DNA of 36,051 nt from Nitrospinae bacterium CG11_big_fil_rev_8_21_14_0_20_45_15 (GCA_002787235.1 PCWG01000018.1:1-36051); one strand, 5' to 3'; shown: positions 15,979 to 25,088, counted from the first letter of the stretch. A program made the numbers and translations. Notes: generated from the sequence alone by a model not told the origin.

Positions 15979-17069
15979 TCTGAAATTCCTGCTGAGCTTG
16001 GGTTGGAAGTGGGATGAAGGAGTTGATCGATCGCGTCGAGAACGATCTCTGGCGCAAGTGTTTCAGTGCCTCTTTCCTCCAGAATAATATGACGATTGCC
16101 GAAGGGACCCCAGCGGCGAATTTCCCCATGTTTGAAGATGACTAACGTGGGGGTCTGCGTTGCTGAAGCCAAGTGCATGATGCCAGTATGATTGCAAAAA
16201 AGCAAACGGCTTTTTGCAATCAAGGCGGCTAATTTTTTAATGGAAAGGGCTGGCAGAATCCAGGGTTTTCGATGCATATTTTTTGTTGCGAATTGCACTT
16301 CATCGGCTTCACCGGGGCCGACGATGAAAGCGATTTGGGTTGCATCGTTTTCGAGTAATTTTTCGACGACGGCAATGAATTTCTCTGGTGCCCAACCCCA
16401 TTCCCGCACGCGTGATCCCATCTTCATCAGAATGAGCGGTCGTTGCGAATCGTACCCGAATGATTTCAACAATTCGTCTGTCGAGTTTTTTTCATCCGTG
16501 CTGAAATAAATTTGAGGTTGTTCGACAATCTCAGGAACAGACAGAACTTTCAATAATTCCAGATTGTTCAGAATCTCGTGCCGGGGTTTGCTTTCGGGAT
16601 TGGCATGGACATCCTGCAACCAGCTATTTTCTTCATGCAGGTATCCCGCTTTGTAGGTGGCACCCGAAAGCCAGGCCATTACCGAAGCACCCGCACTGAA
16701 TTTTTTATTGAGCGTCAAAGCCAGATCAAAACTTCTTTTGTTCAGGCAGTCTGCCAGGAGCCAGGGGCGTCGGGGATCGTAGCCCAAAACTTCATCGACA
16801 AAAGGATTGTCATTGAAGATTTGAGCATAGGCCTTGTTGACCAATGCCACCGTTTGAATATGAGGGAAAGATCGCTTGATAGATTCGTAAACTGGTATGG
16901 AAAGCACCACATCGCCTAAACGATCGGGACGGATGACGAGTGCCGATCGAATGTTTTTCCAATCGATCGGGAAAGTGGGTTTTTTCCGTAGGCGACCGGC
17001 GACACGCCCGAATGTTTTCCAGCCCATCGATTTAGAGCAAGAACCCATTTTTTTCAAATACGATGCCAT
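15975..17069 (-). CDS. Glycosyltransferase family 9 (heptosyltransferase-type)
   Basis: The 364-residue product is a GT-B enzyme of family 9, which adds heptose from ADP-heptose to the LPS inner core. It has the N-terminal VIRPDRLGDVVLSIPV loop and LILMKMGSRVREWGWAPEKF at the start of the second domain. FCNHTGIMHLASATQTPTLVIF, the nucleotide-sugar-binding segment, follows. The usual GNDSGPMHLA is altered to CNHTGIMHLA, and the sugar specificity is not certain. About 45 basic residues precede the domain, perhaps for membrane contact. ATG at 17069 is chosen over the neighbouring TTG at 17072. It lies 11 bases after the Trm112-like gene and overlaps gcvPB by four bases. Confidence 0.87.
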   Translation of the reverse strand: MASYLKKMGSCSKSMGWKTFGRVAGRLRKKPTFPIDWKNIRSALVIRPDRLGDVVLSIPVYESIKRSFPHIQTVALVNKAYAQIFNDNPFVDEVLGYDPRRPWLLADCLNKRSFDLALTLNKKFSAGASVMAWLSGATYKAGYLHEENSWLQDVHANPESKPRHEILNNLELLKVLSVPEIVEQPQIYFSTDEKNSTDELLKSFGYDSQRPLILMKMGSRVREWGWAPEKFIAVVEKLLENDATQIAFIVGPGEADEVQFATKNMHRKPWILPALSIKKLAALIAKSRLLFCNHTGIMHLASATQTPTLVIFKHGEIRRWGPFGNRHIILEERGTETLAPEIVLDAIDQLLHPTSNPSSAGISE

Positions 17070-17080
17070 CAAATTTCCGA

Positions 17081-17251
17081 TTATTTCAAAGGTTCCGCTT
17101 CATGGATCAGCATGATCGGGATATCGTCCTGAATGGGATATTGGAGTTCACATTCAGCGCATATCAAACCGTCTTCCTCTTCGCTGAGAGTCAAATCGCC
17201 CTTGCATTGCGGGCAAACCAGTATGTCCAACAGTTCTTTGTCAAAAGCCAT
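17081..17251 (-). CDS. Trm112-like/UPF0434 (YcaR-type) small protein
   Basis: A 56-residue protein is encoded between the two heptosyltransferases. It starts MAFDKELLDILVCPQCKG and continues to CAECELQYPIQDDIPIML. The CPxC...CxxC pairs and the YPI.D.IPIML ending are the signature of the UPF0434/Trm112-like family. In E. coli a relative (YcaR) lies next to lpxK and kdsB, so an envelope context is usual. AGGTGAG ends six bases before the ATG. Spacing is nine bases from the upstream gene and 11 to the next. Zinc binding by the four cysteines is likely, but the role in bacteria is not settled. Confidence 0.85.
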   Translation of the reverse strand: MAFDKELLDILVCPQCKGDLTLSEEEDGLICAECELQYPIQDDIPIMLIHEAEPLK

Positions 17252-17260
17252 GTGCTCACC

Positions 17261-18343
17261 TCATGAGGTTTGGGGTTGGGGAGATAAATTACTCGGTAGC
17301 ATTTTTTCGGCACGGGCGAGAACATCCTCCACTGCGATAGAATTCATACATTCATTGGTTCCAAGAGGACACGTTCTTTTCCAGCAAAAACTGCATGTCA
17401 GGCGTTTGAATTCCGTTTGAGTATGCGCCCCGAACGGACCATTGCGTGCCGGATTGGTTGGTCCAAACAAAGCGAGACTGGGGATTCCAAGAGCCGCACT
17501 CAAATGCAGAGGACCGGAATCGTTGCCGACAAAAAATGCCATTCGCCGATACAGCGCAATGGATTCCACTATGGTGGTGGGTGGCGCGATCCAGCAGTTT
17601 TGTTTCATCGTCTCGGCAATCTGCTGAACCATTTTCTCTTCCCCCGGTCCCCAAGTCAATAGAACAGAAAGTCCCAGTTGAGTTGTGAGCCCATCGGCCA
17701 GGGCAGAAAATTTTTCCAGTGACCAGCGTTTCGATTCAAAACCGGCACCGGGGTTGACGGCCACGACAGGATTGTTGAGCAATTGAGTATGTGATTGAAT
17801 GAAACGGTTGATTTTTTCATCGGCGGATGTTGATTGCGGAAGAATGAAGTCGTAGCGCAAATTTGCACAAGGAATGGCGGTTTGAAGCACCTGCAGGTTT
17901 GCCGATACCACATGACAGTCGGGATTGATCCTCGGGGCTTTATTATTGTTGAATAAACTGCTGATGGCTTCTTTACAGTTTGCGGTGGAAAATCCCACAC
18001 GTCGCGAAGCACCGGATGCATAAGAAATGACCCCACTTTTGATGAGACCATGCAGATCGAGCACGATATCAAATTTGCGCTTGCGTATCTGCCGGAATAT
18101 TTTAAAAATTTCGCGTATGGAGTTTGAGTCAATCTCTCGCCGCCAACGTTTGGTGTTAACGGGGATGATTTCATCCAGGGCAGGGTGACCTTCGATCAGA
18201 CATTGAAAGCGTTCCTCGATCATCCATGCAATGTGAGCGTTGGGATGATTCGCGCGCAAGGTCTCGAGAGTGGGAAGCGTGTGCACCACATCCCCAAGGG
18301 CACTCATTTTCAACAGCAGTATTTTTGGAGAACCCATTATCAT
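17261..18343 (-). CDS. LPS heptosyltransferase (GT9, WaaC/WaaF type)
   Basis: This is a canonical 360-residue GT9 heptosyltransferase. It has ILLLKMSALGDVVHTLP at the acceptor-side loop and VVAVNPGAGFESKRWSLEKF between the domains. FVGNDSGPLHLSAALGIPSLALFGPTNP is the ADP-heptose-binding segment. SALGDVVHTLP near the start favours the heptosyltransferase I (WaaC) group, but I leave the symbol empty. The ATG at 18343 overlaps the PAP2 gene stop (ATGA); ATG at 18337 is an alternative. A cluster SFCWKRTCP near the C-terminus recalls the cysteine-containing LTCxFC.xxxCP of many family members. It acts at the cytoplasmic face of the inner membrane on Kdo2-lipid A. Confidence 0.9.
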   Translation of the reverse strand: MIMGSPKILLLKMSALGDVVHTLPTLETLRANHPNAHIAWMIEERFQCLIEGHPALDEIIPVNTKRWRREIDSNSIREIFKIFRQIRKRKFDIVLDLHGLIKSGVISYASGASRRVGFSTANCKEAISSLFNNNKAPRINPDCHVVSANLQVLQTAIPCANLRYDFILPQSTSADEKINRFIQSHTQLLNNPVVAVNPGAGFESKRWSLEKFSALADGLTTQLGLSVLLTWGPGEEKMVQQIAETMKQNCWIAPPTTIVESIALYRRMAFFVGNDSGPLHLSAALGIPSLALFGPTNPARNGPFGAHTQTEFKRLTCSFCWKRTCPLGTNECMNSIAVEDVLARAEKMLPSNLSPQPQTS

Positions 18344-18891
18344 CGTGCACCAGTTTTCTGCAAAATGATCAAGTATAGTTTATAGCCCAAATACCCCATC
18401 ACAGAACCCAGCACCGCACCGCCCAAAATATCCGAGGGATAATGCACACCGAGATAAACTCGGGAGTATCCAACCAGAAGCGCGAAAGTGTAAACTAGAA
18501 GAATCCAGTTGCGAAAGCATAACGTTCCCAACAAGGCAAAAGCGAAAGTATTGCTGGCATGGTTGGAGGGGAAAGAAAAACTGTTTGAGCAGTTGGTAAT
18601 GTGATTTAGAGACTCAAGTACGTGGCAGGGTCGAGGGCGAGCGATCCATTCCTTGAAAATATGATGACTGACCCAGTCGTTCATGCCAACGGCAATTCCT
18701 CCGACAATTAAAAAGACCAGCCCACGCAGGCGATAGGTCCAGAGAATGAGGATGGCAAGCAACATTCCGGCGGCGACGAAATTTCCCTTAATGGAAATAA
18801 ATTCCATAAATTTGCCAAACATTCGGTCCTGAAGATGGGTTTGGACCCAATGGATGATTGATAGATCCATTTCCATAAATGAAGAAGGCAT
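18340..18891 (-). CDS. PAP2-superfamily membrane phosphatase
   Basis: An integral membrane acid phosphatase of the PAP2 type (undecaprenyl-pyrophosphate or lipid A phosphatases). The three motifs are present: KEWIARPRP, PSNHASN (the catalytic histidine motif), and SRVYLGVHYPSDILGG. About five membrane spans surround them. The frame extends to a TTG at 18948, but an ATG at 18891 (MPSSFMEMD) gives the length usual for the family. Two more ATGs lie 15 and 21 bases further in, and no ribosome site decides between them. It is the first gene of the minus-strand envelope operon. With heptosyltransferases behind it, recycling of undecaprenyl carrier or lipid A dephosphorylation is likely. Confidence 0.85.
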   Translation of the reverse strand: MPSSFMEMDLSIIHWVQTHLQDRMFGKFMEFISIKGNFVAAGMLLAILILWTYRLRGLVFLIVGGIAVGMNDWVSHHIFKEWIARPRPCHVLESLNHITNCSNSFSFPSNHASNTFAFALLGTLCFRNWILLVYTFALLVGYSRVYLGVHYPSDILGGAVLGSVMGYLGYKLYLIILQKTGAR

Positions 18892-19023
18892 GGCAATTGA
18901 GGTGAAATTATCCTGAAAATTCAGGCAGAGTTTGACTTTGACTGGCAAAGCGATTAAAAAGTGGCAGGGAGGGACATTTCCGGCCCATAATTATAAAATG
19001 CAATTATATATGATCTCTTATCA

Positions 19024-19701
19024 ATGAATAAACCTAAAAGGCGAGCCATTATTTTATTTGCCAAAGATCCAGTGTGTGGCCGGGTTAAAACTCGCCTGGC
19101 ATCCCTGCTGGATGAAGAGACCACATTGAAATTGTATTTGCATTTTTTGACAGCCGGATTGTCTTTGTTGGAATCGGTTCAGGGAGCCGACCGCTTCATT
19201 GCCGTTGCTCCCCCCCTGACTTCCGAGTATTTTCAGTCCAATCCCAGACTCGCAGCATTTGCAATCTTCACCCAGGAGGGCGACGATCTTGGACAGCGCA
19301 TGCGTCAAGCATTTGCCCAGTGTTTTGAAGACGGTTATGAACGCGTGGTGATTGTGGGAGCAGACAGTCCGAGCCTTCCCGTCGAGTATGTCCAGCGCGC
19401 ATTGGATTCAGACCAGGCCTTGACCCTCGGACCCGCCGTTGACGGGGGGTATTACCTCATAGGGATGGGTCCGCAAAGGGTAGAAATTTTCGAGAATGTC
19501 CATTGGGGAACCGGATCGGTCCTTTCCGATACCGGAGCCAATGCCCGGAGGGAAGGAGTTGAAGTTGAATTATTGCCAGTGTGGTACGATGTGGATCGAC
19601 CCGAAGATTTGCGCTTTTTGAAAACACATATGGAATTGAGCAGGGACTCGAAAGAGTCTGCGCAGACTTTATTGAAATTTTTAGAGACATTAGAACTATA
19701 A
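19024..19701 (+). CDS. DUF2064/TIGR04282-type GT-A glycosyltransferase-like protein
   Basis: The 225-residue protein has the GT-A nucleotidyl/glycosyl-transferase fold of the DUF2064 family. The opening ILFAKDPVCGRVKTRLA includes the nucleotide-binding loop. RVVIVGADSPSLP is the metal-site region, then LGPAVDGGYYLIGM, and FENVHWGTGSVL ends the core. Family members are annotated as arsenosugar-biosynthesis glycosyltransferases when next to arsenic genes, but no such gene is here. The start ATG has no good ribosome site. The gene ends 22 bases before hisD, so the two probably share a transcript. The substrate is unknown. Confidence 0.82.
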   Translation: MNKPKRRAIILFAKDPVCGRVKTRLASLLDEETTLKLYLHFLTAGLSLLESVQGADRFIAVAPPLTSEYFQSNPRLAAFAIFTQEGDDLGQRMRQAFAQCFEDGYERVVIVGADSPSLPVEYVQRALDSDQALTLGPAVDGGYYLIGMGPQRVEIFENVHWGTGSVLSDTGANARREGVEVELLPVWYDVDRPEDLRFLKTHMELSRDSKESAQTLLKFLETLEL

Positions 19702-19723
19702 AAACCGGACGAAATCATAAATC

Positions 19724-21025
19724 ATGAAAATAGTAGCATTTGATCAGCCAGAATTTGCAAAAGAGATGAATGCAGTCGTGCACCGACTGGAAATGAACTT
19801 TTCGACTCAGGACGAGACCGTCCGAACCATATTGGATAAAGTTCAAAAAGAGGGGAATGCGGCACTGCTGGAATTCACCCGGCGTTTTGACCGTTACGAA
19901 GTAGCACTGGAAGATTTGCGCGTCAGTCCAGAAGAAATCAAGTCTGCCTATACAAAACTGAGTTCAGAAGAAGTCGAAGCCCTCAAACAGGCGGCAGAGA
20001 ATATCCGAGTGTTTCACGAGCGGCAAAAGCCCGAATCCTGGACAATTCAATCCAATGGCATCAAATTAGGTCAAAAAGTGAGCCCGCTAGAGACGGCGGG
20101 TATCTATGTTCCCGGTGGGAAGGCCTCCTATCCCTCATCCGTCTTAATGAACGCGATTCCCGCCAAAGTCGCAGGCGTGAAGAAGATCGTCATGTGCTCC
20201 CCCTGTCCCGATGGGCAAATGAGTTCCCACGCCCTCGTGGCCGCCGATCTGGCTGGAGTCGATGAAATTTACAAAGTTGGCGGGGCTCAGGCCGTAGCCG
20301 CCATGGCATTTGGAAATACCATCATTCCTCGCGTAGATACCATTGTCGGACCCGGCAATATATATGTAGCACTTGCAAAAAGGATGGTATTTGGGATCGT
20401 TGGCATTGATATGGTAGCAGGTCCCAGCGAAATCCTGATCGTTGCCGATGCCGGTGCCAGAGCAGATTACATTGCCGCCGATCTGTTGTCACAAGCCGAG
20501 CATGATGAAGAAGCCGTGCCCATTCTGGTGACGCCATCCAAAGCATTGGCGGAAGCCGTGTTAGAAGAGCTGGAAGTCCAAAAAAAACAGTTGAAACGCC
20601 AGGACATCATCGAAGCCTCATTGAGCAATCGGTGCCTGCTGTTTGTTGTGGAAACCCTGGGACAAGCAGTCGAGTGGGCCAATAAAATCGCACCCGAGCA
20701 TTTGGAATTGGCTATCGAGGACCCCGAAGCCTGGGTAGACAAGATCAACAATGCCGGAGCCATTTTCATGGGACGATATACACCCGAAGCTATCGGAGAC
20801 TATATGGCAGGGCCAAATCATGTCTTGCCGACCAGTGGCACAGCCCGGTTTTCATCCCCATTGGGAGTGTATAACTTTATAAAAAGAACCAGTTTGATAT
20901 CCTATACACAGGCGGCTCTGAAAGAATCATCAAAAACCGCACAATTATTAGCAAATATGGAACATTTGGACGGCCATGCCAACGCAGTGAGAATAAGGAC
21001 AGAAGATTCAATCAGCAAGAAATAA
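19724..21025 (+). CDS. hisD: Histidinol dehydrogenase
   Basis: Catalyses the last two steps of histidine synthesis, oxidising L-histidinol to histidine with two NAD+. The 433-residue protein matches the family in length. It has GIYVPGGKASYPSSVLM, TIVGPGNIYV and VAGPSEILIVAD. The zinc ligands are Q257 and H260 (SQAEHDEE), D359 (AIGDYMAGPNH) and H418 (HLDGHANAV). The catalytic pair E325-H326 lies in APEHLELA. All key residues are present. No other his gene is nearby. It is followed by a 500-base gene-poor region and has no obvious terminator hairpin right after its stop. Confidence 0.96.
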   Translation: MKIVAFDQPEFAKEMNAVVHRLEMNFSTQDETVRTILDKVQKEGNAALLEFTRRFDRYEVALEDLRVSPEEIKSAYTKLSSEEVEALKQAAENIRVFHERQKPESWTIQSNGIKLGQKVSPLETAGIYVPGGKASYPSSVLMNAIPAKVAGVKKIVMCSPCPDGQMSSHALVAADLAGVDEIYKVGGAQAVAAMAFGNTIIPRVDTIVGPGNIYVALAKRMVFGIVGIDMVAGPSEILIVADAGARADYIAADLLSQAEHDEEAVPILVTPSKALAEAVLEELEVQKKQLKRQDIIEASLSNRCLLFVVETLGQAVEWANKIAPEHLELAIEDPEAWVDKINNAGAIFMGRYTPEAIGDYMAGPNHVLPTSGTARFSSPLGVYNFIKRTSLISYTQAALKESSKTAQLLANMEHLDGHANAVRIRTEDSISKK

Positions 21026-21531
21026 GAAAAAAGTAGCAGAATAGCAATTTTGGCCTAATATTTTGATGAAGTTGGGAATGGTTTCATAAAGTAGCCTCTG
21101 GTTGCAGTAAATGCCCAAAGACAAAGTAATGACAATATTTTGAGCCTGAGTTGGTGATTAGGTGTAATCGTTGATTATGTATAGATTGAAGGCCAAATGA
21201 AAAGCTTCTGAAAACTGATTGGACTTGACATATAGGGTATTGTCGTGATAAAAACTCCGATCATTTTGTTCCGTGGTCGTGCGTCTTTTGTGTCTTTTTT
21301 AGTTATCAGGCCATAGTATATAAACCATTGAATTCAATGAATTTTATGTTGTTTTGTTGCTAGAAAATGGCTCTGATATGATGCAGACTCATGAAGTTAA
21401 GTGATTTTACGGTTGCTATTTTCTCTATTTTGGAGAAAAATGACCCCGCTTATTAAAAATAATTAAGAATTGTGCGTTTTCTGTTTATAGCGTTTGTATA
21501 TCCATAATATTTTTAGTTACTAGAGTTGAGA
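21026..21531. other. Long AT-rich leader/promoter region before the respiratory cluster
   Basis: No credible gene fills this stretch. A 21-codon frame at 21391-21456 (MKLSDFTVAIFSILEKNDPAY) has no ribosome site. A perfect 14-base palindrome CATTGAATTCAATG lies at 21326-21339, just after TATATAAA. A possible promoter has TTGACA at 21225-21230 and TAAAAA about 18 bases on, which would give a 5' leader of over 300 bases. Such a leader before a major respiratory operon could be regulated. Confidence 0.4.
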
Positions 21532-21582
21532 ATGAACAAAGTTCCCCAGTTTTTTAAAGATCCTAATACGGAGGTCAAGGAC

Positions 21583-23562
21583 ATGTTTGGGAAAACAATC
21601 AGCAAGAAGTACGGTGCAATAACCGTTGCGTTTCTGCTAGCGTTTGCAGTTTATCTGCTACCTGGTGCAGTAACCGATGCGTTTGCAAAAGAGGCGTTCG
21701 CTGAACAAGTGTTCGCTGAAGAAGCATTTGCAAAAGAAGTAATGGCGGAAGAAGCTGTCGAAGGTGAAGGCGAGCCCAAGATTGAATGGGGTCAAGACGT
21801 ATTCTACAAGGACTGGGAAGGTAACCCGCTTAAGGGTCCCATCAGCGGAGCACCCGCCCCAGAGCTTGGAGAGAACGATTATAATCACTATGAGTTTGCT
21901 CCCAGCCGAATCATCATTTGGGTAGCGAACCAACAGCATCTCTACTTCGGTAGTTTTGTTCTGGCGGTTCCGATTTTCTGTATGCTCATTGAATTTGTGG
22001 GCATTCGATCTCGCGAGTCCGATCCAGTTATGGCAGACAAGTATGACAAGCTGGCTCATGACTTGATGAAAGTCAGTTTGACCGCTTACTCCTGGACCGC
22101 TATTCTTGGTGGTATCCTTCTTTTTACATTCATCACACTGTTCCCAGGGTTCTTTAAGTACATGGCGACGATCTTCCGTCCTGTTATGCACGTATACGCC
22201 CTGATGTTTCTTGCCGAGTCAGGCGTTCTTTACGTCTACTATTACGGTTGGGATAAGATGAACAACGACCCCTTCTTGAAGTGGGTTCATTGTAGTTTGT
22301 CTGTATTGCTCAACTTGATTGGTACAGTTCTTATGTATCTTGCCAACTCTTGGGCGACATTTATGCAAGCTCCCGGCGGTATTGACGAAAAAGGTCAATT
22401 TCTGGGAAATATCTGGCACGTCATTCATTCCACCTTGTGGAATCCGGTTGGCGTGCATCGTATCCTGGGTAACATCGTTTTCGGCGGTGGTATCGTAGGT
22501 GCGTATGCAGCTTATCATTACCTCACAGCAAGAAATGCAGAAGAACGAGCGCATTATGACTGGGTTTGTTATGTTGCTATGTTTATCTGTATTTTCGGCT
22601 TGATTCCTCTTCCTTTCGCAGGTTACTGGTTGATGAAGGAAGTGTATGCATTCCGTCAGCAAATGGGTATCACCCTGATGGGTGGCATCATGGCTTGGTT
22701 GTTCATTATCCAGGCCGTTATGATCGGACTGCTTTTCTTCGCGGCAAACTCATATCTGCACAATGGTATGGCGCGAGTAAAAGGTTCGCATCGTTACATG
22801 AAGTATTGTAAGTACATGATTCTCCTGTTGATCGTATGTTTTACAATGTGGATGACTCCTCATACGATCGTTATGACACCAGCAGAATTGAAAGTCATGG
22901 GTGGCGCGCAACATCCAGTTGTAGGTCACTTTGGAGTTATGTCCGCCAAGAACACGGCGGTTAACCTGATGATCACATGTACCGCGCTCTGCTTCGTGTT
23001 GTATCAACGAGCGAACAAGAAGATCAACGTTCCGTGGGCAACCATTGGCAACTGCTGGATTGCAGCTATCTTCGTTGGTGCGGCACTCAATATCATTTAC
23101 TTGGGCGTTTATGGTTATTTCCTCCCCGCTAACCAGCGTGTAGGACTTTCCGTTCCTCAGGTTTCCAGTACTTTGACCGCATTGTTTGCGGGCGTTGCAA
23201 TCAATATCTCTATGTTTAAAGACTCAGAGTCTTATGGTGATATTGAATGGGGAACGCAATCAAAAGTAGGAACGTATGCAATCTTCCTGCTGGCGATTTC
23301 CTTCACCTGGTTGATGGGCCTCATGGGTTACATTCGATCAGCGGTCCGCTTGTTCTGGCATGTTACCGAGGTTCTGCGAGACAACTCGGTAGACGCTTAC
23401 ACGCTGACAATTGGTGAAGCTGGAAAGATGTTGAGCTTCAATACCCTGTTTGTATGGACACAATTTGTAATCGTGTTCTGGGTAGCTAGTCTGACTGCGA
23501 AGAAGGCCACTGCGGAGAAAGCTCCCGATGGCGTTCCAGTGCCAGCCCAGCAACAGCAGTAA
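21583..23562 (+). CDS. Cytochrome bd-like oxidase subunit I (CydA-like), no CydB
   Basis: Earlier in-frame starts exist (TTG 21526, ATG 21532). A perfect GGAGG stands eight bases before the ATG at 21583, giving 659 residues. An N-terminal hydrophobic stretch ends in AFAKEAFAEQVFAEE, an unusual AFAxE-like repeat. The core resembles CydA: QHLYFGSFVLAVPIF (first haem histidine region), FLAESGVLYVYYYGWDKM (compare the CydA FFGWD segment), NSWATFMQAPGG, and further spans. No cydB follows; c-type cytochrome genes follow instead. Nitrospira and Nitrospina carry comparable bd-like proteins proposed as terminal oxidases. Electrons may come from cytochrome c rather than quinol, but this is inference. 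Confidence 0.82.
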   Translation: MFGKTISKKYGAITVAFLLAFAVYLLPGAVTDAFAKEAFAEQVFAEEAFAKEVMAEEAVEGEGEPKIEWGQDVFYKDWEGNPLKGPISGAPAPELGENDYNHYEFAPSRIIIWVANQQHLYFGSFVLAVPIFCMLIEFVGIRSRESDPVMADKYDKLAHDLMKVSLTAYSWTAILGGILLFTFITLFPGFFKYMATIFRPVMHVYALMFLAESGVLYVYYYGWDKMNNDPFLKWVHCSLSVLLNLIGTVLMYLANSWATFMQAPGGIDEKGQFLGNIWHVIHSTLWNPVGVHRILGNIVFGGGIVGAYAAYHYLTARNAEERAHYDWVCYVAMFICIFGLIPLPFAGYWLMKEVYAFRQQMGITLMGGIMAWLFIIQAVMIGLLFFAANSYLHNGMARVKGSHRYMKYCKYMILLLIVCFTMWMTPHTIVMTPAELKVMGGAQHPVVGHFGVMSAKNTAVNLMITCTALCFVLYQRANKKINVPWATIGNCWIAAIFVGAALNIIYLGVYGYFLPANQRVGLSVPQVSSTLTALFAGVAINISMFKDSESYGDIEWGTQSKVGTYAIFLLAISFTWLMGLMGYIRSAVRLFWHVTEVLRDNSVDAYTLTIGEAGKMLSFNTLFVWTQFVIVFWVASLTAKKATAEKAPDGVPVPAQQQQ

Positions 23563-23600
23563 TTTAAATTGAGTTGAATTCTTTCAGGTTGTTTGAGCCG

Positions 23601-23630
23601 TGGCCTGCCCTTTGAAATAAGGGCAGGCCA
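23601..23630 (+). terminator. Strong 12-bp hairpin between cydA-like and cytochrome c genes
   Basis: TGGCCTGCCCTT pairs perfectly with AAGGGCAGGCCA around TGAAAT. Only three T residues follow (TTTCGG), so it may act as a partial terminator or as a 3' stabiliser of the first message. Either would set the first gene's expression apart from the genes downstream. Confidence 0.6.
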
Positions 23631-23732
23631 TTTCGGACAAAGTCTGAAGGACGGTTTTACAGTTTGAAGGAATCTAAATAATTTGCGAAATTCGGTTTTA
23701 TTATCAAGGTCTTTTAAGGAGAGGAGTTAGGA

Positions 23733-25079
23733 ATGCTACCAGAACAGCATGATATCCTTTGGACTTACCTGACAATCATGTTTTCGTTATTCTCGTTTTA
23801 TGTATTCATGAATGTTGTGATGCATTGTCGAGAACGCGGGAATTTGAACGGTAAGCTATGGGGGTCGATTTTTGGGGCGGGTGCTATTGTTAATATTATG
23901 TTGACGTCACACATAATGGATCTTGTGCAACAGGAACAAATGGCCGCCATTCCATTACAGGTGGTTGTAGTGTTGTCCACGATGTTTGTGTGGGGGGTTT
24001 TTCTTAAGGGTGAAGGTTTGCAGGATTCGTCACCTCCGATTGTACGTGGAGCCTTCTTTTGGACAACCGTATCCCTTCTTTTGGCAGGGTATACCAACTG
24101 GTTGCCCCAGCAAAGAAGTGATCCGCCGCCAAAGGCAGCAGCTATCAGTGGCGATATCACCATGGAGCAATATGTAGAGATGGGTCGAATCATTGTTTTC
24201 GGTGCAAAGGAAGTAGCAGGACAAAAGTCAATTGGTAAAGGCCAGTGTCCGCTTTGTCACACCTTTGATCCCGGTGATAATATCGGGCGATGTCCCAATC
24301 TGTTTGGTGTAGAAGAACGTGCCGCGCAGAAAAAGGATGAAGATCGATATAAAACTTCTCCTGTGGCCATTGGCGAAAAAGATCCGGCAACGGGTGTTGT
24401 AAAAGGTAAGCCAATGGAAATAGACGAGGCCTATCGACGTGGAGGAAGTGAAGACTTTATTGCAGAGGATTATCTGCGTGAATCTTTAATGTGTCCTTCC
24501 TGTTATGTAGTAACCGGCTATGGTAAAGATGGCGATACCAAAAGCCCGATGCCTGTGATCAATAAGCCTCCAATCAGTTTGACTCCGGTTGAACTCAACG
24601 CAGTTATTGCCTGGTTGCAGTCAAAGGATACGCCTGGCGATTTTGCTAAAGTAACCGTTCCTCTCCCAAGTGCAGAGTCTTCTGCACCAGCTAAAAATGA
24701 GAGTGCCGATGACGAGGAAAAACCAATATTTGTGACCGGAAATGAGTCGGTTCCAGATATGATCAATACCTTGGGTTGTCCGCTTTGTCACACCATTCCT
24801 GGTGTTGAGGGAGCCGTAGGAACCTTGGGTCCAGTCTTGCATGAGAAGACCAACGCACCCAATCGTATTAAAGATCCTAACTATAAAGGTAAGGCGACAA
24901 GTACGAAAGAGTACGTCAGGGAATCCATTCTCAATCCAAGTGCCTATGTTGTATTCAATGAAGAGGCCGGAGAACCATTTCCTGATGGTCTGATGCCAGG
25001 TGATTTTTCAAACAAACTGTCCGTTCAAGCCATTGATAAGCTTGTGGACTTTATTAGTGAAACGCAAGCTGAAGGTTAA
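23733..25079 (+). CDS. Membrane-anchored di-haem cytochrome c
   Basis: The 448-residue protein starts with about four membrane spans (residues about 8-30, 43-63, 72-91 and 105-123). A periplasmic part follows with two haem c motifs, CPLCH at 172-176 and CPLCH at 349-353. Each opens a cytochrome c-like domain, with probable distal ligands in SPMPVI- and DGLMPGD-type segments. A CPSCY at about residue 250 resembles a haem motif but lacks the histidine. AAGGAGAGGAG precedes the ATG. The next gene starts nine bases after the stop. It probably passes electrons to or from the bd-like protein in the inner membrane. Confidence 0.82.
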   Translation: MLPEQHDILWTYLTIMFSLFSFYVFMNVVMHCRERGNLNGKLWGSIFGAGAIVNIMLTSHIMDLVQQEQMAAIPLQVVVVLSTMFVWGVFLKGEGLQDSSPPIVRGAFFWTTVSLLLAGYTNWLPQQRSDPPPKAAAISGDITMEQYVEMGRIIVFGAKEVAGQKSIGKGQCPLCHTFDPGDNIGRCPNLFGVEERAAQKKDEDRYKTSPVAIGEKDPATGVVKGKPMEIDEAYRRGGSEDFIAEDYLRESLMCPSCYVVTGYGKDGDTKSPMPVINKPPISLTPVELNAVIAWLQSKDTPGDFAKVTVPLPSAESSAPAKNESADDEEKPIFVTGNESVPDMINTLGCPLCHTIPGVEGAVGTLGPVLHEKTNAPNRIKDPNYKGKATSTKEYVRESILNPSAYVVFNEEAGEPFPDGLMPGDFSNKLSVQAIDKLVDFISETQAEG

Positions 25080-25088
25080 GGAGCCGTC

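Noticed and set aside
24477-24515. Third haem c motif in the di-haem cytochrome
   Set aside because: The sequence reads CPSCY; the axial histidine is missing.
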